Origin: an uncultured Ruminococcus sp.
GTDB taxonomy: Bacteria; Bacillota; Clostridia; Oscillospirales; Acutalibacteraceae
Length of the DNA: 5,649 bases
Reading direction: 5' to 3'
NCBI GenBank assembly: GCA_951800855.1
Contig: CATOLC010000059.1
Coordinates: 1-5,649 of the forward strand
The position numbers were made by a program, and so were the translations under genes. Numbering within the stretch: position 1 is the stretch's first letter; every line of letters starts with the position of its first letter. The notes below the pieces were generated by a model. It did not search any database. It saw only the letters and a list, made by a program, of their open reading frames with translations, and was not told the origin of the DNA. Below are positions 1 to 4,894 of this stretch, piece by piece.

Positions 1-230
1 TTGGGAGTGCCCTAAAAGAGGATATGGTACTGAAAGATTGATAAAAATACTGCAACCGTTTTAGCGTAAAGCACCTCTTTAAGTGCCAACTCAATAAAAC
101 CGGTTTTATATATTTAACTTTCTTATATCAACCCATATGGCACTCCCATTTTCTTTAGCTAAATTTCTTCACCCTTCTCTCAAATCTTCAATCTCTCTTT
201 CTTCTTTTATCTAACTCCTCGTATTTGGCA
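1..230. other. Gene-poor end with nested inverted repeats
   Basis: No convincing complete gene is visible here. The block carries the motif AGTGCC four times in two inverted pairs. TGGGAGTGCC at 2-11 is matched perfectly by GGCACTCCCA at 139-148, and AGTGCCAA at 82-89 by TTGGCACT at 225-232, the latter overlapping the stop codon of the exported-protein gene. A perfect 16-base palindrome centred on ACCGGT lies at 94-109. A short open stretch at 2-64 on the plus strand (beginning WECPKRGYG, ending in TAG) could be the tail of a gene entering from the left. A minus-strand stretch ending near 111 could be a coding remnant. Neither is long enough to call. No T-tract terminator is seen after the exported-protein gene. 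Confidence 0.4.
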
Positions 231-719
231 CTACCCGTGGCAGGGACTATTGTTTGAAACAGTTACTTGGTCTAAATCTATTTCTTGAACAGAAACACCT
301 TGATTTCTTAAAAACCCCTCAGCATCACTTGTAAGATGTTTAGGAATAACAAAACCGTACCTGTCACCATAAGAGCTGTCTGTTACAAACATATAACCAT
401 TATTAAAACGTTCTATATCGTCTCTAACCACTCCATTTTGTATAAGCAAATTTGATATAAATTTATCAAATTCAACAGCTGGCTTTTGCTCACTTCCGCC
501 AAAATGTTCTACGCGATAATTAACATACACATTGTCGTTGTCTTTATATAATAGCACATCATAACATAGACTCTCGCCATGAGACTCAACATGGTTCATT
601 TTACGTTTAACGTCATTAAATGAATCAAACCAACCTGCATACACATTGGTACCTGCTCCTAACATAACTGTCCCTGTTAATAACACCCCAGAAATAAAAT
701 TCCTAATTGCTTTAATCAT
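231..719 (-). CDS. Exported protein of unknown function, 162 aa
   Basis: I do not recognise this family. The N-terminus is a clear Sec signal peptide: a basic start (MIKAIRN), a hydrophobic core over residues 8-22, and a likely signal peptidase I site after NVYA at residue 28. The mature part of about 134 residues is polar and has only two cysteines, C52 and C160, the second close to the C-terminus, so a disulfide is possible. No lipobox, later membrane segment or cell-wall anchor is visible. The start at 719 is supported by AGGTG five bases upstream and by a consensus promoter further up. The gene stands alone downstream of the toxin gene and has none of the look of a phage structural gene. 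It could be a host gene or a lysogenic-conversion (moron) gene. The reading frame is intact, so it is probably functional. Confidence 0.8.
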   Translation of the reverse strand: MIKAIRNFISGVLLTGTVMLGAGTNVYAGWFDSFNDVKRKMNHVESHGESLCYDVLLYKDNDNVYVNYRVEHFGGSEQKPAVEFDKFISNLLIQNGVVRDDIERFNNGYMFVTDSSYGDRYGFVIPKHLTSDAEGFLRNQGVSVQEIDLDQVTVSNNSPCHG

Positions 720-724
720 TTTTA

Positions 725-729
725 CACCT
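725..729 (-). promoter_or_regulatory. Ribosome binding site of the exported-protein gene
   Basis: AGGTG on the minus strand lies five bases before the ATG at 719. It fixes that start codon and agrees with the signal peptide beginning at the same residue. Confidence 0.6.
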
Positions 730-757
730 ATTTCCCTAATATTTTATGCACAATTAT

Positions 758-786
758 ATTATACAGTTATTAAGCTATATTGTCAA
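758..786 (-). promoter_or_regulatory. Consensus housekeeping-sigma promoter
   Basis: On the minus strand TTGACA (781-786) and TATAAT (758-763) are separated by exactly 17 bases, a perfect match to the SigA/sigma-70 consensus in both hexamers. Transcription should start near 751, leaving a short leader before the exported-protein ATG at 719. It lies just downstream of the toxin stop codon, so the exported-protein gene need not depend on read-through from the toxin-antitoxin operon. Confidence 0.75.
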
Positions 787-802
787 ACAAATATTTTTAA
801 TT

Positions 803-1114
803 TTAGTTCCCAATTAAATTTTTATATTCAGTTCGTCCATTAGCTATATGATAAATATAAACTATTTCGTTTATAATTCGGTAAACGCACACATATTCTC
901 CGCTTATGAGTATTCTGTAACCCTCTGCGCTTAATTTTTCGTCTCGAATCAGAGGCGCGGACGTTGGAAACATTTTTAATCTTTCGATTGATTTCATCAA
1001 TTTATCAAAAAATTTTTTCGCGGCTTGTTTTCCAACTTTTTGAATATAATAGCTTGATATTTCGTCAATTTCCCTCCATGCAGACGGTAAAAATTCTATT
1101 TTATAATCATTCAT
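803..1114 (-). CDS. Type II toxin, RelE/ParE superfamily, 103 aa
   Basis: The protein has the size and layout of RelE/ParE toxins. A short first strand (DYKIEFLPSAWREID) is followed by two helices over about residues 13-47, the FPTSAPLI turn near 49-56, then a beta-rich C-terminal half with GYRILI (66-71), EYVCVYRI (73-80) and EIVYIYHIANGR (83-94). Members either cleave mRNA on the ribosome or poison gyrase; sequence alone does not decide which. I start it at MNDYKIEF because the ATG at 1114 lies in the end of the antitoxin gene (8-base overlap), the usual translational coupling in such operons. A longer version starting at 1150 would add 12 residues that only repeat antitoxin sequence in another frame. 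The frame is intact and the partner is present, so the pair is likely functional. Confidence 0.85.
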   Translation of the reverse strand: MNDYKIEFLPSAWREIDEISSYYIQKVGKQAAKKFFDKLMKSIERLKMFPTSAPLIRDEKLSAEGYRILISGEYVCVYRIINEIVYIYHIANGRTEYKNLIGN

Positions 1115-1370
1115 CAAATTTGTCTCCCAACCGCCAAGCCACTTCATCAAAGGACATTGTTTTTTCTCCCGATAATCTCTCGTTTTCTGCCTGCGCCAGT
1201 CTGGATTTCAATTTTAATAGTTCTTCTCTTTTTTCAAACGCTTCAATACTCATAACTACAATATCGCCCTCACCATTTTTAGTGATATATATCGGGTCAT
1301 CAACTTTGTGTGCTAAATTAGATATCGTGTTATAATCATTTCTGAGCGTTGTAGAAGATTTTATAATCAT
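1107..1370 (-). CDS. Type II antitoxin, Phd/YefM family, 87 aa
   Basis: The N-terminal half (MIIKSSTTLRNDYN, then DPIYITKNGEGDIVVMS and the helix EAFEKREELL) is the Phd/YefM DNA-binding fold, in which the antitoxin dimer binds its own promoter. Residues from about 50 to 87 form the acidic and basic helix expected to wrap the toxin. The start at 1370 is chosen because GAGGTG lies six bases upstream. A GTG at 1379 would lie inside that ribosome binding site and is rejected. The stop codon overlaps the toxin start by 8 bases. Antitoxin first and toxin second is the standard order. Its role is to neutralise the RelE/ParE toxin and, with it, repress the operon, probably through the inverted repeat at 1403-1426. 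Confidence 0.85.
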   Translation of the reverse strand: MIIKSSTTLRNDYNTISNLAHKVDDPIYITKNGEGDIVVMSIEAFEKREELLKLKSRLAQAENERLSGEKTMSFDEVAWRLGDKFDE

Positions 1371-1376
1371 ATAAAT

Positions 1377-1382
1377 CACCTC
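1377..1382 (-). promoter_or_regulatory. Ribosome binding site deciding the antitoxin start
   Basis: GAGGTG is followed by six bases and then the ATG at 1370. The match makes the ATG at 1370 the start rather than the in-frame GTG at 1379, which is part of this site. Confidence 0.65.
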
Positions 1383-1402
1383 ATATTTATTATTCTTATA
1401 TT

Positions 1403-1431
1403 ATTATATGATTATTCTGATATAATTTCAA
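1403..1431 (-). promoter_or_regulatory. Toxin-antitoxin promoter with overlapping operator
   Basis: On the minus strand TTGAAA (1426-1431) and a perfect TATAAT (1403-1408) are spaced by 17 bases, and the ribosome binding site of the antitoxin follows about 20 bases later. An inverted repeat fills the core promoter: ATTATATGA at 1403-1411 and TGATATAAT at 1418-1426, eight of nine positions matching across a six-base gap. This is where an autoregulating Phd/YefM dimer would be expected to bind. The operator role is inferred; the hexamers and the repeat are seen directly, though AT-rich DNA makes such repeats easier to find by chance. Confidence 0.6.
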
Positions 1432-1439
1432 TATCTAAT

Positions 1440-1598
1440 TTAATCTTTTATCCACTCATCACTCTGGTTTAATTCCTTTTCTTCCTTGAAAATCCCGCCT
1501 TTCGTCTTAAAATTGTGATACTTTTTAAAATGATTAAAAAGTAAACTCCATTTTTTAAGCGTTATATGCCCAACTTCTCTTTCTGAAAAGCCGAGCAT
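1440..1598 (-). pseudogene. Phage tail-module remnant, 52 codons
   Basis: The frame reads MLGFSEREVGHITLKKW, then LLFNHFKKYHNF, ending SDEWIKD. The pattern G-F-x-E-R-E-V-G-x-(I/M)-T-x-x-K-W followed by L-x-x-x-Y/F-x-x-x-H-N is one I associate with small proteins encoded just after, or as frameshift extensions of, the tail assembly chaperone of siphophages. There is no clear ribosome binding site before the ATG at 1598. The open frame extends only six codons upstream before a TAA at 1617-1619, directly next to the terminator and tRNA relic, so the 5' end looks cut by a rearrangement. Neither the chaperone body upstream nor a tape measure gene downstream is present. It could still be translated as a free small protein. 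Family assignment is from memory of the motif and is moderately sure. Confidence 0.45.
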
Positions 1599-1604
1599 TT
1601 TTGT

Positions 1605-1671
1605 TCCAACACGTTTTTATATATTAAAAAATCCCCACCAAGTGAGGATTTATCTGGCTTCCCGTGTTGGA
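1605..1671. repeat. 9-base inverted repeat around the terminator
   Basis: TCCAACACG at 1605-1613 is matched by CGTGTTGGA at 1663-1671. The right copy is part of the T-arm and acceptor strand of the tRNA relic. The left copy sits exactly where the phage tail remnant begins. The terminator hairpin lies between them. It may be a recombination scar or simply chance. Confidence 0.4.
1626..1650 (-). terminator. Rho-independent terminator after the tRNA relic
   Basis: Positions 1630-1638 pair with 1642-1650 around a CAA loop. Eight of nine pairs form, with one C-A mismatch. On the minus strand the stem is followed by a run of T (up to six counting the base of the stem) and then AT-rich sequence. 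It starts five bases after the CCA end of the tRNA relic, so it is probably the original tRNA terminator. It would now also stop transcripts coming from the unknown operon at 1977-2646. Confidence 0.7.
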
Positions 1672-1699
1672 CTCTAACCAACGGCCCTGCGGTTAACAG
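1655..1699 (-). pseudogene. tRNA-Asn(GUU) 3' fragment, probable att-site relic
   Basis: Read on the minus strand, the segment fits tRNA geometry base for base. It has anticodon loop CTGTTAA (anticodon GTT, 1693-1699), stem strand CCGCA (1688-1692), a five-base variable loop, a perfect five-pair T-stem GTTGG/CCAAC with a seven-base loop TTAGAGT, a seven-base acceptor strand ACGGGAA, discriminator G and CCA (1655-1657). G73 is the normal discriminator of tRNA-Asn. Upstream of the anticodon loop the match ends: the other anticodon-stem strand pairs poorly and no D-arm or 5' acceptor strand (TTCCCGT) is found. T-loop position 56, normally C, is A. So it is not a working tRNA. Fragments running from an internal arm to the 3' end are typical of attachment sites of tRNA-targeting integrases. 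Confidence 0.65.
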
Positions 1700-1976
1700 C
1701 TATACGGTATTTTTTCTAAGCAAACATAATATTTCAAAAGTAGGTACTAATCGACAAATATTTCTTGTATCAATATATCACAGTCTGTAGAACAATGACA
1801 AACTTTGCTTACACTGGAAATTTGCATTTCCATATAAGTTTTTGTGTCCTTTGGGATTGTGGGCAAAATAGATTACTACCATACGGTTGGAAGCCTTATG
1901 CTTGTTTAGAAAGAATATTGTAGAGAAAATTTTTATATTTTTCGTGTTTTAAAATATTCTCCCTTATTAATGCTCT
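1700..1976. other. Intergenic stretch with no convincing gene
   Basis: Only short open frames are present. One minus-strand frame at 1747-1833 (28 codons, MEMQISSVSKVCHCSTDC onward) extends upstream without a stop to about PTIPKDTK. Another ends near 1770 and contains MVVIYFAHNPKG. Neither has a well-placed ribosome binding site or a recognisable family, and they overlap each other, so at most one could be real. The notable structure is the hairpin at 1815-1832. This stretch lies between the two-gene unknown operon and the tRNA relic and may be decayed element DNA. Confidence 0.4.
1815..1832 (-). other. Perfect hairpin with GCAA tetraloop
   Basis: On the minus strand TGGAAAT and ATTTCCA form seven pairs around a GCAA loop, a GNRA-type tetraloop that is stable in RNA. 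Beyond a small internal loop, CTTA and TAAG could add four more pairs. No T-run follows, so it is not a terminator. It may be an RNA structure in the 3' region of the unknown operon transcript. Confidence 0.4.
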
Positions 1977-2147
1977 CTAATTTGAGCGTAAACTTTTTCG
2001 GGACATGACCAAAATTTGACGTATAAAATCATTATAGACAAAAACATCACTTGAGACGAATGATTCAAGAAGTTCAGAAAAGCCGTCTTGAGCAAAATTT
2101 TCAAATTCTTCTTTTTCGTATCTACTATTAAAAAGAGGTTTATTCAT
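1977..2147 (-). CDS. Small protein of unknown function, 56 aa
   Basis: This is a short intact frame beginning MNKPLFNSRYEKEEFENF and ending RKSLRSN. The first two thirds are acidic and aromatic with a probable amphipathic helix (FENFAQDGFSELLESF, about residues 15-30). The tail is basic. No signal peptide or membrane segment is present. It starts 25 bases after the stop of the 157-aa gene, with GAAGAG about ten bases before the ATG, so the two are probably co-transcribed. I do not recognise a family. The close spacing and small size suggest a partner or accessory protein of the upstream gene, but that is inference only. Confidence 0.5.
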   Translation of the reverse strand: MNKPLFNSRYEKEEFENFAQDGFSELLESFVSSDVFVYNDFIRQILVMSRKSLRSN

Positions 2148-2172
2148 TAAATATCACTCTTCAGGCATAGGA

Positions 2173-2646
2173 TCATTTTTTAAACTTAGAGGGAGGTAAC
2201 TTAAGAGTCGGAGCAACGGTCGGTCTGCCCGAATGAGGATATTCTCCTTTTCGGCCTTTATCTAAAAGCATAGATACTGCACTTGGATCTAACTCAGACC
2301 AAACAAATATAATAACTAGAAGAGCTCCCCTACTTATTACATCGTTGTAACTAGTTTTTATGGTTTCTCTAAATGGCACGGTAATTTCTTCACGATCATT
2401 TACCAGAATAGCATCCACACTTTTATCAACACGTTGCAAGGCACTAGCTAAAAGATTTGAAGGTACACTTTTTATAACTTGAGGGATAATATTGCATATA
2501 TCTTGTACATAAAAATTACCATCTTTTCTAGGCAGGACATCTACACCTGAACTATTTTCACCTTCAAGTCTGAAATAAGATTTAAGCCCTTTCTCATTTG
2601 GATCAGATATCTGTATTGCTAAATTTTTAATTTTTAAACCACTCAT
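2173..2646 (-). CDS. Protein of unknown function, 157 aa
   Basis: I do not recognise this protein. It opens with a beta-like segment (LKIKNLAIQISD), has a mixed middle, a hydrophobic stretch at about residues 107-117 (GALLVIIFVWS) that is short for a membrane helix and more likely buried, and a basic, proline-rich C-terminal tail (RPTVAPTLKLPPSKFKK). There is one cysteine, C51. No signal peptide is seen, so it is probably cytoplasmic. AAGGAGG seven bases before the ATG at 2646 is one of the best ribosome binding sites in the window. Its own candidate promoter lies just upstream and a 56-aa gene follows at 25 bases. It sits where phage head completion and tail genes should be, so it may be cargo of the element. 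Defence, immunity or a host-derived role are all open. Confidence 0.7.
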   Translation of the reverse strand: MSGLKIKNLAIQISDPNEKGLKSYFRLEGENSSGVDVLPRKDGNFYVQDICNIIPQVIKSVPSNLLASALQRVDKSVDAILVNDREEITVPFRETIKTSYNDVISRGALLVIIFVWSELDPSAVSMLLDKGRKGEYPHSGRPTVAPTLKLPPSKFKK

Positions 2647-2653
2647 ATATAGC

Positions 2654-2660
2654 CCTCCTT
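2654..2660 (-). promoter_or_regulatory. Strong ribosome binding site of the 157-aa gene
   Basis: AAGGAGG on the minus strand is followed by seven bases (GCTATAT) and the ATG at 2646. It is a near-perfect anti-16S match and fixes the start. Confidence 0.7.
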
Positions 2661-2667
2661 TTTGTTA

Positions 2668-2696
2668 ATGTTATCAAAAACAACTCAAAATGTAAA
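2668..2696 (-). promoter_or_regulatory. Candidate promoter of the unknown two-gene operon
   Basis: TTTACA (2691-2696) and TAACAT (2668-2673) are spaced by 17 bases on the minus strand, five and four matches out of six to the consensus. A start near 2660 would give a very short leader. The surrounding AT-rich DNA makes chance matches likely, so this is moderate evidence only. Confidence 0.4.
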
Positions 2697-2747
2697 TATA
2701 AATTTTGTATTTTAATATTAAATTAATCGAAACAATGCTGTTTCTGA

Positions 2748-2867
2748 TTATGGAGTAGCTTTTCTGCGTAGAGTTTTTTCACTTTCGAATTCCTGAATCG
2801 TTACACGTTTTGTAACATCCATACCTGTCAAAGATACGTCTTTTCCGATAATCCCTTTAAGTTTCAT
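2748..2867 (-). CDS. Small ORF after the head closure gene, 39 aa
   Basis: The frame starts MKLKGIIGKDVSLTGMDVTKRV and ends RRKATP. Its ATG overlaps the stop of the head closure gene as ATGA, the usual form of coupling in phage late operons, but no well-spaced ribosome binding site is seen. The position is where an HK97 gp10-like tail completion protein (normally over 100 residues) would begin. I see no clear resemblance to that family beyond the MKLKG opening. It may be a truncated remnant left when the tail genes were lost, with non-homologous DNA fused after the first codons, or an unrelated small gene. Confidence 0.35.
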   Translation of the reverse strand: MKLKGIIGKDVSLTGMDVTKRVTIQEFESEKTLRRKATP

Positions 2868-3178
2868 AGCCCTGCAGGCCTTGTCTTAAAAATAAAAAAT
2901 ATGCTCATGCTGTAAGTTATGTTGTAAAAGTTACCTCTAAACTTGATAAACATATCTTTTTCAATAGTTTTCTTTGGCGTACGAATTAAAAACCTCGTTT
3001 TTATCTGTGCAAAATCTGAATTACTTTTAATTAGTTCCGTCCCGCTTATATTCGTAACCTGCGCCCATGTTTTAAGAATCAAAACCTCCTCTTTGATTGA
3101 AAAACTGTCTTTGTCTTTGGTTCCCTCAAACTTAATTATCTCTATTTTCTTATTTAAGCTTCCTGCATTTACATACAA
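2864..3178 (-). CDS. Phage head-tail adaptor (head closure protein), 104 aa
   Basis: The features match the phage head-tail joining family (SPP1 gp16-like): an opening GSLNKKIEIIKF, a central TWAQVTNISGTELIKSNSDFAQIKTRFLIR (residues 37-66) and a following KDMFIKFRGNFYNITY (about 74-89). In a virion this protein closes the connector after DNA packaging and docks the tail. The first 90 residues fit well. The last part (SIFFIFKTRPAGL) does not look like the usual end of the family, which continues with a charged strand after the YNI segment, so a small frameshift or a recombination junction near the C-terminus is possible. It lies 11 bases after the connector gene, with GGTGA eight bases before the ATG. 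Confidence 0.7.
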   Translation of the reverse strand: MYVNAGSLNKKIEIIKFEGTKDKDSFSIKEEVLILKTWAQVTNISGTELIKSNSDFAQIKTRFLIRTPKKTIEKDMFIKFRGNFYNITYSMSIFFIFKTRPAGL

Positions 3179-3189
3179 AAAATCACCGC

Positions 3190-3486
3190 CTATATTAGAT
3201 TTTTTCGGTGCATATTTAGTATCGTTTCCACAACCTTATTTAGATTATTTTTGTCAATATAAAAGCACCTGTTGTCATACATATCCTGCACTAAAACATA
3301 CACCGCAATTGTAAAATCTTCGTGATTATCGGCTTTTTCGGACGTTAATCCTGTGTATGAATATATAAATTCTTTGGCGGTTTCTAAAAAAGTCCTTATT
3401 TCGGCTGCTTCTTTTTCGTCTATCTCTTCGGGCGATAATCTTAAATAATTTATTAAATTTTCAACTGTTATTTCGCTTATACGCAT
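3190..3486 (-). CDS. Phage gp6-like head-tail connector, 98 aa
   Basis: The N-terminal ISEITVENLINYLRL, the acidic PEEIDEKEAAEIRTFLETAKEFIYSYTGL helix and the later AVYVLVQDMYDNRCF with a C-terminal VVETILNMHRKNLI are the hallmarks of the HK97 gp6/SPP1 gp15 connector family. It is an all-helical protein of about 100 residues that forms a ring under the portal. Two starts compete. The ATG at 3492 overlaps the head fiber stop by four bases but is almost touching GAGG. The ATG at 3486 has GAGG seven bases upstream and gives the usual MRISE opening, so I prefer 3486. Using 3492 would add only Met-Thr. It lies between head fiber and head closure genes, as expected. Confidence 0.8.
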   Translation of the reverse strand: MRISEITVENLINYLRLSPEEIDEKEAAEIRTFLETAKEFIYSYTGLTSEKADNHEDFTIAVYVLVQDMYDNRCFYIDKNNLNKVVETILNMHRKNLI

Positions 3487-3488
3487 AG

Positions 3489-3707
3489 TCATTCCTCTTT
3501 CATAAGTCCCGCTGTTCTCAATTTTTGCAAAAGAAAATTAAAATCCGTTACAAGCGCACTAATATCTTCGGCGGTGCTGTCTGATTGGTTTTCTGCTGGA
3601 GAAAAAGAGGGAAAGCCCTCAATTTCCGCACCCTCTTTTATCGTGAGTTTTCCGCCGATTACCCACTCATCTCCGCCTTGTGCTTGATAATTTTTAGCGT
3701 TATACAT
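3489..3707 (-). CDS. Phage head fiber protein, 72 aa
   Basis: This short protein opens with NYQAQGGDEWVIGGKLTIKEGAEIEG, a beta-rich segment, then a Pro/Ser linker (FPSFSPAENQSDSTAED), and ends in the helix ISALVTDFNFLLQKLRTAGLM. That last helix with the A-L-V-x-D-F-N-x-L-L-x-K-L-x-x-A-G-L-M pattern is typical of the phi29 gp8.5-like head fiber family that often follows the capsid gene in clostridial and bacillar phages. In phi29 these proteins decorate the capsid surface and are dispensable. GAGGTG overlaps the capsid stop codon and lies seven bases before the ATG. The stop overlaps the region of the connector start, so the three genes are translated as a block. Confidence 0.75.
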   Translation of the reverse strand: MYNAKNYQAQGGDEWVIGGKLTIKEGAEIEGFPSFSPAENQSDSTAEDISALVTDFNFLLQKLRTAGLMKEE

Positions 3708-3719
3708 AAATTTTCACCT

Positions 3720-4871
3720 CTAAGCCTTAATTTTTAATACTGCGAGTTTTTGCTGGTCTGTAACCTTTCCGTCAATCTCAACCCAACCTACAACTCCAAG
3801 TACGTGCTGCGCTGCGTATAATTCCTGCAACACTTGAATTTCAACGTCTTTTGTTAATTTTACGGATAAGCCCGTCATATCACCGTAAATTATGGCTTTT
3901 TTGCTTGCTCCGATTTCTGGCATATTATCTGACGCATAAACTGGCTTACCTAATAAAGAGTAACCCCATGCGGAGGTAATATCGCGATTTAACAAATAAT
4001 TGCCGTCTCCGTCTTTTAGCTTTCTTATAGCTTTTCGGGTGCTTCTGTTCATAATGAATACTGCGTTTTTCTGGTAGTTATCAATTACGCTTTCTTGTAA
4101 ATCTATTAAATCATCTGCGGTGATTTTCCCGCTTGATGATGTTTCAACAATATTTGTCACTCCTGTTAAAATTCCTTGACAAGAATTTGTCCCCGTACCG
4201 TTTAAAAGTTCTTTTTCTATAAACTCCGCAATCGCCGCACTCATTTTATTTATTACAAAGTTTGTTAAATCAAAATCGCTCTTATTTATAAGTGATTTAG
4301 ATATTTTCGTGAGTGCGCCCGCTAAATAGCTTGATAGGTTTATGCTTGTGAATTTCCCTGCGGTGCTGGTTAGGTCTGTAAACTCTGTTGCATAAGCGCA
4401 AGTTATATCTTCGCTCGCGTTTTCGCCATAATAGGGTATAACAAGGTCGCCTTTGACGTTATAAATCTCTGAAAGGCTGTAAATTGGACATATTTCCTTA
4501 ACTTTTTCTATAATTTTATTTGCTATTGTCTGCGGCACGATTGCTCCGTTATTGCCTACATCTAGGTTATTTGCTCTTTTTTCGGTTTTAATTCCTCTTA
4601 TAAAGTTTGCAAATGCTCTTTGTTCTGCACTTTCTGTGCTTTCCGACTGTTTATCTGTTTCTTCTTTTTGGCTTTCATCAAGTTCCTCTTTTCTGGCTTC
4701 TTCTTCGGCTTTGATTGTTTCGTCTATTTCATCAATCAACTTTTTTAATTCCTTAAACTTTTTGATTTTCTCCTCTGTCATGGCTCTTTTTTCGCCCTTT
4801 GCTCCGTTTAATATTCCCTGCATTTTGCTTTGATTTTCTGCTCTTTGCTCGGTTAAATATTTAAGTTCCAT
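3720..4871 (-). CDS. HK97-fold phage major capsid protein, 383 aa
   Basis: Residues 1 to about 83 form a long charged coiled coil (KKFKELKKLIDEIDETIKAE and onward), the delta or scaffolding domain that is removed by the prohead protease. The RAFANFIRGIKTEKR segment (85-99) is where cleavage usually occurs, giving a mature subunit of roughly 284 residues. The rest follows the HK97 fold order: NNGAIVPQTIANKIIEKVKE (N-arm into spine helix), ISKSLINKSDFDLTNFV, the GTGTNSCQGIL loop, MNRSTRKAIRKLKDGDGNYL with PVYASDNMP (A-domain) and a C-terminal GWVEIDGKV strand. Length and order are normal and the frame is intact. AAGGG nine bases before the ATG is the likely ribosome binding site. It lies between the broken protease gene and the head fiber gene. 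Confidence 0.92.
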   Translation of the reverse strand: MELKYLTEQRAENQSKMQGILNGAKGEKRAMTEEKIKKFKELKKLIDEIDETIKAEEEARKEELDESQKEETDKQSESTESAEQRAFANFIRGIKTEKRANNLDVGNNGAIVPQTIANKIIEKVKEICPIYSLSEIYNVKGDLVIPYYGENASEDITCAYATEFTDLTSTAGKFTSINLSSYLAGALTKISKSLINKSDFDLTNFVINKMSAAIAEFIEKELLNGTGTNSCQGILTGVTNIVETSSSGKITADDLIDLQESVIDNYQKNAVFIMNRSTRKAIRKLKDGDGNYLLNRDITSAWGYSLLGKPVYASDNMPEIGASKKAIIYGDMTGLSVKLTKDVEIQVLQELYAAQHVLGVVGWVEIDGKVTDQQKLAVLKIKA

Positions 4872-4894
4872 ATGTTACATCCCTTCTTTATTTG

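Noticed and set aside
1..235. Integron attC site or CRISPR repeats
   Set aside because: The repeats are inverted pairs of 8-10 bases with uneven spacing and lack the attC core (GTTRRRY) and regular spacers.
646..843. Plus-strand open frame of 65 codons
   Set aside because: It is antisense to the signal-peptide region and the consensus promoter of the exported-protein gene, with no ribosome binding site.
1115..1150. Longer toxin start at 1150
   Set aside because: The added 12 residues come from the antitoxin coding region in another frame, and family members begin at the MNDYKIEF position.
964..1335. Plus-strand open frame of 123 codons
   Set aside because: It is antisense to both the toxin and antitoxin genes, which are clear family members on the minus strand.
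1371..1379. GTG start for the antitoxin at 1379
   Set aside because: The GTG is part of the GAGGTG ribosome binding site used by the ATG at 1370.
1655..1735. Complete functional tRNA-Asn
   Set aside because: No D-arm and no 5' acceptor strand complementary to ACGGGAA were found upstream, and the 5' anticodon-stem strand pairs poorly.
2943..3314. Plus-strand open frame of 123 codons
   Set aside because: It lies opposite the head closure and connector genes and its composition is what the antisense of those genes would give.
4552..4833. Plus-strand serine- and leucine-rich open frame of 93 codons
   Set aside because: It is the mirror of the lysine- and glutamate-rich coiled coil of the capsid protein; low-complexity antisense frames are expected there.
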